Source: Microbacterium sp. Bi121
GTDB lineage: Bacteria; Actinomycetota; Actinomycetes; Actinomycetales; Microbacteriaceae
Reading direction: 5' to 3'
Assembly (NCBI RefSeq): GCF_918698005.1
Contig: NZ_CAKKLJ010000003.1
Span: forward strand, 352,609-416,608
DNA length: 64,000 bases
Part shown: one piece after another, positions 16,671 through 24,822 of the stretch
Layout: every line of letters begins with the position of its first letter
Numbering within the stretch: the stretch's first letter is position 1
The notes under the pieces: model-generated
Databases searched by the model: none
What the model was told of the DNA's origin: nothing
Seen by the model: only the letters and a program-made list of their open reading frames with translations
Translations under genes and position numbers: made by a program

Positions 16671-17605
16671 CAGCGCGCTTCCTCGGCGGCCTCCGCGAGC
16701 TGCTCGACGATCCCAGGGGTCAGCTCCAGCTCGAAGACGTCGGCGACGACCTGGGACCAGCCGTGGATGAAGTAGCGCCAGCCGTCAACGACGTGCAGGC
16801 GGCGCTCCGCCTCCTGCGCCCTGGCCTGGTGCAGGAACTCCAGAGACCCGCGGTAGTTGAACTCCCACACGTAGGCGTCCTGCGGGAAGACGACGTCATC
16901 CGGAAGAGGAGAACCAGGGCGGTCCTTGCCGAGCCCGGTGGCGTTGACGATGAGCGAGCCGCGCGGCGCGGCGGCGACCAGCGCTGCGGCATCCTCGACC
17001 GAGGGTGTGCGCACATAGGAGATGAGCCCTTCGCGCGTGCCGTGCTGGCGGTGCACCTCGCGCAGATGCGCGAGCTTGTCATCATTGCGGGCGGTGACGG
17101 TCACCTCGGCGGGAGCATCTGCTCGCTCGGCCAGTGCCCAGCTGAGCGCGGTGCCCGAACCGCCCGCGCCGAGGATGATCACTTCAGCGCCCGTGGTCGC
17201 GAAGTAGTCGGCCGGGAGGAAGTCGTTCAACGCCAGATCGACCGTGATCGGGTCCTTCGCGCGGCCGGAGAGCCGCGTCCCGCGCTTGGCGATGCTGGAG
17301 ATCTCCGAGCACGAAACGGCGAACGGATCGAGCTCGTCGAACAGGTCGGATGCCGCGGCGTACACGTTCATCTTGTGTGTGGTGACGAGGGCCCCGCGAT
17401 GATGAGGATCGTCGCGGATCTGCTCGACTAGCGCTCGATACTGCTCGGGGCCCGCGTCCATCGGCAGGTCGTGGCCGATGAGCCTGCGGGTGGGCAGGCC
17501 GAGGATGTCGGCCCACAGCGGGAACACCTTCATGATCGACGACGAGCCGGTGGTCACGCCGACGAAGCCCATGTAATCGGCGTCGGGGGTGGTTTCCGTG
17601 GTCAT
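16670..17605 (-). CDS. shikimate dehydrogenase-like protein (AroE fold), paralogue 2
   Basis: 311 aa, the second AroE-like protein. It shares with paralogue 1 the motif GVTTxSSxI at the substrate end, TTHKMN (Lys78), a D at position 118 in AKDPIT, the IILGAGGSGTALSWAL nucleotide motif and VNATGLGKDRPGSP. The two proteins are clearly homologous along the whole length yet differ much in sequence, so they may use different substrates or cofactors. ATG 17605 is picked because AAAGG precedes it; the upstream extension to 17644 overlaps the preceding dehydrogenase gene. It is translated in one operon with kinase, hydroxyacid dehydrogenase and phosphotriesterase-like genes. Confidence 0.72.
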   Translation of the reverse strand: MTTETTPDADYMGFVGVTTGSSSIMKVFPLWADILGLPTRRLIGHDLPMDAGPEQYRALVEQIRDDPHHRGALVTTHKMNVYAAASDLFDELDPFAVSCSEISSIAKRGTRLSGRAKDPITVDLALNDFLPADYFATTGAEVIILGAGGSGTALSWALAERADAPAEVTVTARNDDKLAHLREVHRQHGTREGLISYVRTPSVEDAAALVAAAPRGSLIVNATGLGKDRPGSPLPDDVVFPQDAYVWEFNYRGSLEFLHQARAQEAERRLHVVDGWRYFIHGWSQVVADVFELELTPGIVEQLAEAAEEAR

Positions 17606-17615
17606 GCGGGGCCTT

Positions 17616-18566
17616 TCAGCGAGTGACGGGGTGAGCGGGCGCACGTCCGGCGAGGACGGCGAGCACGTCGTCGAGCGACATGGATCCCATGTTGTCGACG
17701 GCCTGTGTGGTCTGAGCGCCCAGGTGCGGCGTGACGATCACACGTTCAGCGAGATCGTCGGCGAGAAGCGGACTGGCGGATGCCGCGGTGTCGCCATCGA
17801 GGGTGTCTGCGGCGTAGGCCGCGAGCCGGCCGTCGATCAGCGCTGCGGCGAGGGCGGCCTCATCGACGAGGTCGGGGCGCGCCGTGTTGACGACGATCGA
17901 GCCGGTGCGGATGCTGTCGAGCCGCTGCGCGTCGATGAGGCGCTGCCCGCCCGGGGCGTGCAACGTGATCAGATCAGCAGTGCGGAACAGCTCGTCGAGT
18001 TCGACGGGCTCGGCGCCGAGCTCGACGATCCGATCGACCGACAGGTAGGGGTCGGCGGCGACGACGCGCGGCCCGAAGCCGCTCAGGCGCTTCGCCACGC
18101 CCTGGCCGATCCGGCCGAATCCGACGATGCCGACGGTGGCCGCGCCGAGTTCGCGCCCGCGGCGAACGCTCCAGTCGCCGTGGCGCACGCGGCGGTCGCC
18201 GTCCGGGATGAACCGGAGGGCCGCGAGCATGAGGCCGACGGCGTGGTCGGCGACGGCATCCGCGTTCGCACCGGGGGTGTTCGTGACCGGGATGCCCCGG
18301 TCGGCAGCTGCGGCGAGGTCGACAGCCTCGGTGCCGACGCCGTACCGCGCGACGATCTTCAGTCCGGGGCCCGCATCGAGATGCGCTGCGGTGACCGGAC
18401 CGGTACCGGCGATCCAGGCATCTGCTGCGGCGAGCAGGGGAGCGAGTTCGTCCAGATCGTGATGGGCGGGGCCGCGCACGATCTCGTGCCCTGCGGCCGC
18501 CGCGCGGGCGACGAGGTCGGCGTCGCCGTCCGAGAAGGAACGACTGGTGGCGAGGATGACGCCCAT
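17616..18566 (-). CDS. D-isomer-specific 2-hydroxyacid dehydrogenase (SerA-like)
   Basis: NAD-dependent 2-hydroxyacid dehydrogenase, 316 aa. The central Rossmann motif is GIVGFGRIGQGVA; the substrate-binding Arg is in NTARPDLVDE and the catalytic His in VTPHLGAQT. RYGVGTEAVDL is typical of the phosphoglycerate-dehydrogenase group. No regulatory ACT domain is present, so it is a catabolic-type enzyme, for example for glycerate, erythronate or an erythronate-4-phosphate-like acid (inferred). ATG 18566 is preferred; the upstream open frame runs through an intergenic repeat. Confidence 0.83.
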   Translation of the reverse strand: MGVILATSRSFSDGDADLVARAAAAGHEIVRGPAHHDLDELAPLLAAADAWIAGTGPVTAAHLDAGPGLKIVARYGVGTEAVDLAAAADRGIPVTNTPGANADAVADHAVGLMLAALRFIPDGDRRVRHGDWSVRRGRELGAATVGIVGFGRIGQGVAKRLSGFGPRVVAADPYLSVDRIVELGAEPVELDELFRTADLITLHAPGGQRLIDAQRLDSIRTGSIVVNTARPDLVDEAALAAALIDGRLAAYAADTLDGDTAASASPLLADDLAERVIVTPHLGAQTTQAVDNMGSMSLDDVLAVLAGRAPAHPVTR

Positions 18567-18598
18567 CAGCGCGTGCCCTCGGTCTCGACGGGTACACC

Positions 18599-18672
18599 TG
18601 CACGATCGCGGAACGAATGCACGACAGGATCGGGTGTTCGGGCGTGCATCCGTGCCCGGGTCGTGCATCCGT
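18599..18672. repeat. TGCACGAC/GTCGTGCA mosaic intergenic repeat, copy 1
   Basis: Two forward TGCACGA(C) words (18599, 18618) are followed by two reverse (G)TCGTGCA-type words (18643, 18660) with CCGTGCC between. The same order and spacing style recurs at 34760-34834. The arms can pair into nested hairpins. It lies between the kinase and the hydroxyacid dehydrogenase genes of one operon and may change their expression ratio. Confidence 0.5.
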
Positions 18673-18684
18673 ATCGGGGCGGGG

Positions 18685-20217
18685 TCATCGTGCGTCTCCG
18701 GTCGGAGCAGCAGCCGGAGCGGAGGCGAACCAGGGGGCGAGGGCGTCGTAGGCGGCGGTGAAGCGGCCGTGGCGCTCGGCGTAGACACCGTGGCGCGTCG
18801 CGTCCGGCGTGAACTCCGCAGTCACCTCGCTGAGCGCGCGGGCCGCCGAGAAGTCGGCGAGCCCGAGGCCCACGGCCGCCGTGACGGCGGCGCCGAGGCT
18901 GTTCGCCTCCTCGACGATCGTGCGCCGACGGACCGGCATGCCCCACACATCCGCGAGGACCTGCAGCAGCGCGTCGCTCTGCGCGCCACCGCCGACGGCG
19001 TCGATGCGATCGATCGCGGCGCCCGATTCGCGGAATGCGTGGATGCTGGTGAGCAGGTTGTATCCGATGCTCTCGAGCACAGCGCGGACGAGGTGCTGGC
19101 GCGTGTGATGGCGGCCGATGCCGACGAAGGCGCCACGGGCGTTCGGGTCCCATATGGGGGAGCGCTCGCCCAGCAGATACGGCAGGAAGTAGAGGTCCTC
19201 GGTGTCGATGTCGCGCCCGGCCTCATCGGTCAGCCGCGCGGTTTCCGGCTTGGCCGGATCGGGGGAGAGCGCTTCTGAGATCCATTGGATCGAGGCGCCA
19301 CCGGCCTGCATCGTGGCGGTCGGCACGAACGAGCCCGGGACCACGTTGTCGAACGTGAAGGTCCGGAGCCCCGGGTCGCGGACCGGGGCGTTCGACGCGA
19401 ACGAGATCCACGACGAGGTTCCCAGGCAGACGTAGGCGCCGTCCTCGGGCGCCACGATGCCGGACCCGACTGCCGCCATCGGTCCGTCGCCGCCGCCCAT
19501 GACGACGCGCACGCCCCTGTGTCGGCCCGAAGCATCGTGCAGGCCGAGAGCATCGGCCGCAGCATCCGTCAGCGTCCCGACGACCGCCGTCGAGTCGAGG
19601 ATCTCGGGGAACAGCGCACGGTCGAGGCGGGCGGCTGCGAGCACCTCTTCGGACCAATCGCCCGTGCGCTGGTCGTAGGCGTTGGTGCCCGAGGCGTCGG
19701 AGCGGTCAGTCGCCAGGCGACCGGTGAGGCCGAGGACGATGTAGTCCTTCGCGACGCAGAAGCGACGAACGCGGGCCCAGCTGTCCGTCTCGTTGTCGCG
19801 CACCCACATGACCTTCTCGATCGAGTAGGTGGGGTTCAGCCGGTGGCCGAGGACCTCGTAGGCGTGCTGCGCGCCCAGCGCCTGCTCGAGTTCGCGCTGC
19901 TGCGCGCCTGAACGCGTGTCCGCCCAGATGATCGCGGGGCGCACGGGGGTGCCGTCGGCGTCGAGGAGGACGGCGCCCATCATCTGGCCGCTGACGACGA
20001 GCCCCTGGACGTCCGCGGGCGCCGTGTCGGTGCGGGCGAGCAGGTCGCGGGTGGCATGCACGACGGCATCCCACCAGTCCTGGGGATCCTGTTCGGCGAT
20101 GCCGCCGGCGGCGAAGTGCGCCGGATAGCCGACGGTCGTGGATGCCACCAGCCGCCCGTCGTCGTGGTGCAGCGATGCCTTGTTCCCGGTGGTGCCGAGG
20201 TCGTGGGCGATGATCAC
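18685..20217 (-). CDS. FGGY carbohydrate kinase, xylulokinase-like
   Basis: ATP-dependent sugar kinase, 510 aa, of the XylB branch. N-terminal HDLGTTGNKASL phosphate loop, SGQMMGAVLLD, IIWADTRSG, the GGGDGPMAAVG and GTSSWISF region of the second domain, and AVGGGAQSDALLQ adenosine motif. It is the first gene of the minus-strand operon and shares a 98-bp control region with the divergent cupin isomerase gene. Together with the split transketolase it suggests that a ketose is phosphorylated and then cleaved. Substrate may be xylulose or a related ketose. Confidence 0.85.
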   Translation of the reverse strand: MIIAHDLGTTGNKASLHHDDGRLVASTTVGYPAHFAAGGIAEQDPQDWWDAVVHATRDLLARTDTAPADVQGLVVSGQMMGAVLLDADGTPVRPAIIWADTRSGAQQRELEQALGAQHAYEVLGHRLNPTYSIEKVMWVRDNETDSWARVRRFCVAKDYIVLGLTGRLATDRSDASGTNAYDQRTGDWSEEVLAAARLDRALFPEILDSTAVVGTLTDAAADALGLHDASGRHRGVRVVMGGGDGPMAAVGSGIVAPEDGAYVCLGTSSWISFASNAPVRDPGLRTFTFDNVVPGSFVPTATMQAGGASIQWISEALSPDPAKPETARLTDEAGRDIDTEDLYFLPYLLGERSPIWDPNARGAFVGIGRHHTRQHLVRAVLESIGYNLLTSIHAFRESGAAIDRIDAVGGGAQSDALLQVLADVWGMPVRRRTIVEEANSLGAAVTAAVGLGLADFSAARALSEVTAEFTPDATRHGVYAERHGRFTAAYDALAPWFASAPAAAPTGDAR

Positions 20218-20271
20218 AGTTCGTGCCTGCTTCGTTGGTTGCGGTTCCGGATCCTGCTGTTTTGGAGTATA

Positions 20272-20301
20272 CCTGTAATTACAAGTCCTGTAGTTACAAG
20301 T
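20272..20301. promoter_or_regulatory. tandem operator, two copies of CCTGTAATTACAAGT
   Basis: Two 15-bp copies lie head to tail without a gap: CCTGTAATTACAAGT (20272-20286) and CCTGTAGTTACAAGT (20287-20301), one base different. Each has a palindromic core TGTAATTACA / TGTAGTTACA of the kind bound by GntR-family dimers. They sit between the divergent kinase and cupin genes, just before the TAGGAG ribosome site of the cupin gene. The cognate regulator is not evident in the island. Confidence 0.6.
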
Positions 20302-20315
20302 TGTAGGAGATCATT

Positions 20316-20924
20316 GTGAGCACCCCATCCGCCGTCGACATCCCCACCCTGCTGGAGATATCTCCGCAGGGCGGCATCGAGGGGCGCTCGCGCCGCTACG
20401 AGAAGTTCCTCGGCGACATGGACGGCGTTTACCGCGACGACCGGGCCTGGCAGGATGCCGTCGGCGAGCGTGGCGCGGACGACCTCGTGTACTGGGTCGA
20501 CGACCACCGCTACCAGGAGGGCCCCGGTGCGCTGATCGTCGGGACGAGCACGCTGCTGCCCGGTCGGTGCGGCGAGGAGTTCGCCGTTACTCGGGGTCAC
20601 CTGCATGCCGAGGCTGATCGTGCCGAGCTGTACTACTGCTTGAGCGGGCGTGGTGTCATGTTGCTGGAGACTCTCGATGGGCAGACGTCGGCGATCGAGC
20701 TCACGCCCGGCAAGGCTGTCGACGTGCCGGGGCACTGGATCCACCGGAGTGTGAACGTCGGCGACGAGCCCTTCGTCACCCTGTTCTGCTACGCCGCGGA
20801 TGCCGGGCAGGACTACGGCGTCATCGCCGAGGCGGGCGGCATGAAGAACCTCGTCGTCGTGGATGGCGACGGCTGGAGCCTCAAGCTCAACCCCGACCAC
20901 GTCGGGTACAGCGCAGACGCGTGA
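20316..20924 (+). CDS. cupin-type glucose-6-phosphate isomerase family protein
   Basis: 202-aa cupin related to the metal-dependent (archaeal-type) phosphoglucose isomerases. The metal site is in TRGHLHAEADRAELYY, with the later histidine in PGHWIHRSVN, and the C-terminal DAGQDYGVIAE stretch is characteristic of the family. GTG 20316 follows TAGGAG. In this island it is more likely to isomerise a pathway aldose/ketose phosphate than to serve glycolysis. Two tandem palindromes lie directly upstream. Confidence 0.82.
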   Translation: MSTPSAVDIPTLLEISPQGGIEGRSRRYEKFLGDMDGVYRDDRAWQDAVGERGADDLVYWVDDHRYQEGPGALIVGTSTLLPGRCGEEFAVTRGHLHAEADRAELYYCLSGRGVMLLETLDGQTSAIELTPGKAVDVPGHWIHRSVNVGDEPFVTLFCYAADAGQDYGVIAEAGGMKNLVVVDGDGWSLKLNPDHVGYSADA

Positions 20925-20928
20925 CCGG

Positions 20929-21459
20929 TCAGCGCTGCCGCGCGCGGTACGCGGCGACGGCGTTGCGGTTCGTGCACGTGGTGGAGCAGTAGCGGCGCGA
21001 GCGGTTGCGGGAGAGGTCGAAGACCACCCCCCGGCAGTCCTCGTCGGCGCAGACGGCGAGACGGCTGCCTTCGTCGGCGCGGACGATGTCGAGAAGTCCC
21101 ATCGCGGTCTCCGCCAGCACCCGTTCTGCGAGTGGACGGTCGTCCGCCACGGCGTGCAGGTGCCAGTCGGCGCCGTCGTGCCGGACGACGTGCGCATCGA
21201 AGGTTACATCCTGCAGTGCCTCGTTGATGCCATCGACCATCTCGTCGCGGGGAGCGAGAAGCATTCCGCGCAGTCGGGGCCGCAGGGAGCGCAGGGCGGC
21301 AAGCTCCGCAGGGGAGTGGTCGATCCGCCCGGTGTAGGGGAACGCGTCGAGGAACGCCACGAAGTCCTCGGGCGTGGTGAGCGTATCCGGATCCTCCGCG
21401 CTGTTGACGAGATGAACCGCCGCGCGCATCGCCTCGACCGTGTCATTGGTGAAGAGCAT
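20929..21459 (-). CDS. CGNR zinc finger regulator
   Basis: 176-aa protein with an N-terminal ABATE (stress-response) domain and a C-terminal CGNR zinc finger: CADEDC...RYCSTTCTNRNAVAAYRAR supplies four cysteines and the NR motif. Such proteins are predicted DNA-binding regulators. Its start is ATG 21459 and looks leaderless: TAAGGT on the minus strand (21466-21471) is followed by 6 nt. It is divergent from an EamA exporter gene with only 39 bp between, so control of that exporter is plausible. Confidence 0.85.
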   Translation of the reverse strand: MLFTNDTVEAMRAAVHLVNSAEDPDTLTTPEDFVAFLDAFPYTGRIDHSPAELAALRSLRPRLRGMLLAPRDEMVDGINEALQDVTFDAHVVRHDGADWHLHAVADDRPLAERVLAETAMGLLDIVRADEGSRLAVCADEDCRGVVFDLSRNRSRRYCSTTCTNRNAVAAYRARQR

Positions 21460-21460
21460 G

Positions 21461-21490
21461 TTGACACCTTACACCGCCGAGGGATAACGT
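21461..21490 (+). promoter_or_regulatory. promoter of the EamA gene overlapping the CGNR promoter
   Basis: TTGACA (21461-21466) and TAACGT (21485-21490) are 18 bp apart, with 8 nt to the ATG at 21499, so the transcript is nearly or fully leaderless. The -35 box overlaps by one base the minus-strand -10 box (21466-21471) of the divergent CGNR gene. RNA polymerase cannot easily use both promoters at once. Confidence 0.65.
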
Positions 21491-21498
21491 CATCTACC

Positions 21499-22506
21499 AT
21501 GAGCACTTTGGCGAATGACACGAGTGTGCGCACCGGGCTGCAGCTCGGGCTGCCCCTGGCGATCGCCGCGGCCTTCACGTTCGGGATGTCGGGTGCGTGG
21601 GCGCGCGGACTCATCGACGCCGGGTGGACGCCGGGCGCCGCTGTCACCGTTCGGATCTGGGTCGCGGCGATCGTGTTGCTGATCCCGACGGTCATCTCGC
21701 TGCGCGGGCGATGGAAGCTGTTGGGCAAGAACGCCGGGATCATCGCCGCGTACGGTCTGCTCGCCGTGACGGCGACGCAGCTGTTCTACTTCCAGGCCGT
21801 CGCCGTGATGGACGTCGGACTCGCCCTGCTCATCGAGTACACCGCGCCGATCGCCGTCGTGCTGTGGCTGTGGATGCGCCGAGGCGAGAAGCCCACGCGG
21901 CGCAGTATCCTGGGCGCACTCATCGCATTCGTCGGACTCGTGCTGATGCTCGACGTGCTCTCCGGGCGCACCGTCGACATCGGCGGCGTCCTCTGGGCCT
22001 TCGGCGCCATGGTCGGGGCCGCGGCGTACTTCGTTCTGTCGGGCAAGAGCGACACCGGGCTGCCGCCTCTGGTGCTCGCCGGTGCGGGACTCTTCGTTGG
22101 CGCACTCGGGCTGACCGTCGCGGGTGCAGTCGGAGTCCTTCCGATGTCGTGGAACACGAATGACGTGACCTATAGGTTCGGAACAGTGCCCTGGTTCGTG
22201 CCCGTGCTGGCCATCGGCATCGTCGCGACGGCGCTGGCGTACGTGCTCGGGATCGCCTCCACCCGCCTGCTCGGCTCGCGTCTGGCGTCGTTCATCGCGC
22301 TCGCCGAAGTAGTTGCCGCGCTGCTGTTCGGCTGGCTGCTGCTCGGGCAGCTGCCGAACCCGCTGCAGGGCGTCGGTGCGGCGCTGGTGCTGGCCGGTGT
22401 CGTCGTCGTGAAACTCGGCGAGCCGGCGTCCTCCGACGGCGTTGCATCCACCGCTGGTGACCCGGCACTCGCCATTCCGGCCGAGGAGCTCGCCGAACCC
22501 TCTTGA
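21499..22506 (+). CDS. EamA/DMT family transporter
   Basis: Ten-helix drug/metabolite transporter of 335 aa with two EamA repeats. ATG 21499 opens directly before the first helix (AIAAAFTFGMSGAWARG). A longer frame upstream reads through the antisense of the CGNR gene and is discarded. A mid-protein TRRSILGALIAFVGLVL and a final helix before a short acidic tail are visible. Function is export or exchange of a small metabolite; the CGNR neighbour may regulate it. Confidence 0.87.
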   Translation: MSTLANDTSVRTGLQLGLPLAIAAAFTFGMSGAWARGLIDAGWTPGAAVTVRIWVAAIVLLIPTVISLRGRWKLLGKNAGIIAAYGLLAVTATQLFYFQAVAVMDVGLALLIEYTAPIAVVLWLWMRRGEKPTRRSILGALIAFVGLVLMLDVLSGRTVDIGGVLWAFGAMVGAAAYFVLSGKSDTGLPPLVLAGAGLFVGALGLTVAGAVGVLPMSWNTNDVTYRFGTVPWFVPVLAIGIVATALAYVLGIASTRLLGSRLASFIALAEVVAALLFGWLLLGQLPNPLQGVGAALVLAGVVVVKLGEPASSDGVASTAGDPALAIPAEELAEPS

Positions 22507-22617
22507 TCTCGATCTGCGGCGGGGTGAGACTTGCCGTGCCGGCGTCGATGCCGACTGAGTTGTCCTGTATACCTTCAGCCCGTCCTAGTGAACATTGGCG
22601 CCCCTTCACGCGATTTA

Positions 22618-22627
22618 TGTATACACT
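22618..22627 (+). promoter_or_regulatory. autoregulatory operator over the -10 box of the GntR gene
   Basis: The palindrome TGTATACA (22618-22625) overlaps a -10 box TACACT (22622-22627) that is 6 nt from the GTG at 22634. A second GTATAC word lies at 22567-22572. GTATAC-type dyads are usual for FCD-class GntR repressors, so this is a probable self-control site for the regulator and the prp genes behind it. Confidence 0.6.
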
Positions 22628-22633
22628 AGCCGT

Positions 22634-23308
22634 GTGAGCACCACAGTCGAGCGCACCAGAGCGAGTGATCGCGCATACGCGACGCTTCTCGAAGAGATCC
22701 AGTCCGGCGCGCTCGCTCCTGGCACCGTGCTCGCCGAGGTCGAGCAGGCCGCGCGGCTCGGCGTTAGCCGCACCCCGCTGCGCGAGGCGCTTCAGCAGCT
22801 GAGTGCCGCCGGACTCGTCGAACAGCAGTCGCCACGGGTCACCGTCGTCAGCGGCATCGATGCCGACGACATCCGTTCGCTGTTCGAGATCCGCCGCGCG
22901 CTCGAGGAGTCCGCTGCGCGCCTGGCCGCAGAACGCGGCGATGCCGAGCAGTTCGGCGCTCTGGCGTCCGAATTCGCGCTCGCCGGAGCATCCCTCGGGG
23001 CTGCAACAGGGCGTGACGACTACTACGCGCTCATCGCCCGCTTCGACGCGGCCGTCGATGCCGCCGTCGACAACGACTACATCGCCGCAGCCCTGCGCAC
23101 CGTCCGCACGCACCTCGTGCGGGTGCGACGCATGGCGCGCGACAACCCTGAGCGATTGGCCGCGTCCGTCGCCGAGCACCGCCTCATCGCCGAAGCACTC
23201 GCCGAACGCGACGGCGAGCTCGCCGCTCACGCCACGCACGTGCACCTGCGCAACGCGCTCACCAGCATCCTCGATTCCCTGCACGCCGAAAGCGAAGGAC
23301 AGCCATGA
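22634..23308 (+). CDS. GntR family regulator, FCD (FadR) subfamily
   Basis: 224-aa repressor-type protein: N-terminal winged helix (about 5-75, with [21 protein letters not shown]) and a C-terminal FCD ligand domain (about 80-210) that usually binds an organic acid through a metal. GTG 22634 is chosen as a leaderless start. Its stop overlaps the prpD start as ATGA, so it is co-translated with the methylcitrate genes. The likely effector is methylcitrate or a related acid (inferred from context). Confidence 0.87.
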   Translation: MSTTVERTRASDRAYATLLEEIQSGALAPGTVLAEVEQAARLGVSRTPLREALQQLSAAGLVEQQSPRVTVVSGIDADDIRSLFEIRRALEESAARLAAERGDAEQFGALASEFALAGASLGAATGRDDYYALIARFDAAVDAAVDNDYIAAALRTVRTHLVRVRRMARDNPERLAASVAEHRLIAEALAERDGELAAHATHVHLRNALTSILDSLHAESEGQP

Positions 23309-24822
23309 CCGTCAACCACCACGTCCGCGTCTACAAGAGCGAAGAGGACCTGCCCCGCGGGGAGCAGCTGGCCTGGAAGATCGCCGAGGTCGCGGCCGAT
23401 GCCGTCGAGATCGAGAAGGACGTCGTCGACATGATCATCAACCGCATCATCGACAATGCGTCGGTGGCTGCGGCATCCCTCACCCGGGCCCCGATCGTCG
23501 CCGCCCGCGACCAGGCCTTCAGCCATCCTGTGTCAACCGGCGGGCAGGGGGCGTCCGTCTTCGGCGCCGCGCTCGAGAAGCGCACCAGCCCGGAGTGGGC
23601 GGCGTGGGCGAACGGCGTCGCCGTCCGCGAGCTGGACTACCACGACACGTTCCTCGCGGCCGAGTACTCGCACCCCGGCGACAACATCCCGCCGATCCTC
23701 GCGGTCGCGCAGCACGTCGGCGCCGACGGCCGCGCGCTGGTCCGCGGTATCGCAACCGGCTACGAGATCCAGGTGGATCTCGTGAAGGCGATCTGCCTGC
23801 ACAAGCACAAGATCGACCACGTCGCGCACCTGGGCCCGTCGGCCGCGGCCGGCATCGGCACCCTGCTCGGCCTCGACACCGAGACGATCTACCAGGCCGT
23901 CGCGCAGGCGCTGCACACGACGACCGCCACTCGGCAGAGCCGCAAGGGCGAGATCTCCACGTGGAAGGCGCATGCCCCGGCGTTCGCCGGGAAGATGGCC
24001 GTCGAGGCCGTCGATCGCGCCATGCGCGGCCAGACCAGCCCGTCGCCGATCTACGAAGGCGAAGACGGCGTCATCGCCTGGATGCTGGACGGCAAGGACG
24101 CCGCGTACGAGGTGCCGCTGCCCGCAGCCGGTGAGGCGAAGCGCGCGATCCTCGACACGTACACGAAGGAGCACTCCGCCGAGTACCAGGCGCAGGCGTG
24201 GATCGACCTGGCGCGCAAGCTGCACAACGAGGGCGTCGACACCTCTGCGATCGCTTCTGTTGTTCTTCACACCTCGCACCACACGCACTACGTGATCGGC
24301 TCCGGGGCGAACGACCCGCAGAAGTACGACCCGAAGGCGTCGCGCGAGACGCTCGACCACTCGATCCCGTACATCTTCACCGTCGCGCTGCAGGACGGCA
24401 CGTGGCACCACGTCGACTCGTACGCTCCTTCGCGGGCTGCGCGTCCCGACACCGTCGAGCTGTGGAACAAGGTCACCACGCTCGAGGACGCCGAATGGAC
24501 GCGCCGCTACCACTCGAACGACATCGCCGAGAAGGCATTCGGCGGCCGCGTGGAGATCACGTTCACCGACGGGACGACGCTGGTCGACGAGATCGCCGTG
24601 GCGGATGCACATCCGCTGGGCGCTCGTCCGTTCGCCCGCGAGAACTACATCGCGAAGTTCCGGCTGCTGGCCGAGCCGGTGCTCGAAGAGGCGGAGATCG
24701 AGCGGTTCCTCTCGCTGGTGCAGCGGCTGCCCGAGCTGTCAGCCGCCGAGGTCGCAGAGCTCTCGATCATCGCGAAGCCCGGTGTCGTGGCATCCGAACC
24801 CGCCACCAAGGGACTGTTCTGA
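23305..24822 (+). CDS. prpD: 2-methylcitrate dehydratase
   Basis: MmgE/PrpD family protein, 505 aa, which dehydrates 2-methylcitrate to 2-methyl-cis-aconitate in propionate degradation. Typical stretches are [35 protein letters not shown] and [19 protein letters not shown]. The start overlaps the gntR stop and the stop (TGA) overlaps the prpB start by one base. With prpB and prpC it forms a full methylcitrate module that handles propionyl-CoA, for instance from the valine genes at 30 kb. Confidence 0.93.
   Translation: MTVNHHVRVYKSEEDLPRGEQLAWKIAEVAADAVEIEKDVVDMIINRIIDNASVAAASLTRAPIVAARDQAFSHPVSTGGQGASVFGAALEKRTSPEWAAWANGVAVRELDYHDTFLAAEYSHPGDNIPPILAVAQHVGADGRALVRGIATGYEIQVDLVKAICLHKHKIDHVAHLGPSAAAGIGTLLGLDTETIYQAVAQALHTTTATRQSRKGEISTWKAHAPAFAGKMAVEAVDRAMRGQTSPSPIYEGEDGVIAWMLDGKDAAYEVPLPAAGEAKRAILDTYTKEHSAEYQAQAWIDLARKLHNEGVDTSAIASVVLHTSHHTHYVIGSGANDPQKYDPKASRETLDHSIPYIFTVALQDGTWHHVDSYAPSRAARPDTVELWNKVTTLEDAEWTRRYHSNDIAEKAFGGRVEITFTDGTTLVDEIAVADAHPLGARPFARENYIAKFRLLAEPVLEEAEIERFLSLVQRLPELSAAEVAELSIIAKPGVVASEPATKGLF

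Noticed and set aside
14766..17605. Reading the two AroE-like genes as shikimate pathway aroE/quinate dehydrogenase
   Set aside because: The shikimate-binding Ser loop is not conserved, no other aro/qui/qsu genes are near, and all neighbours are sugar or polyol genes.
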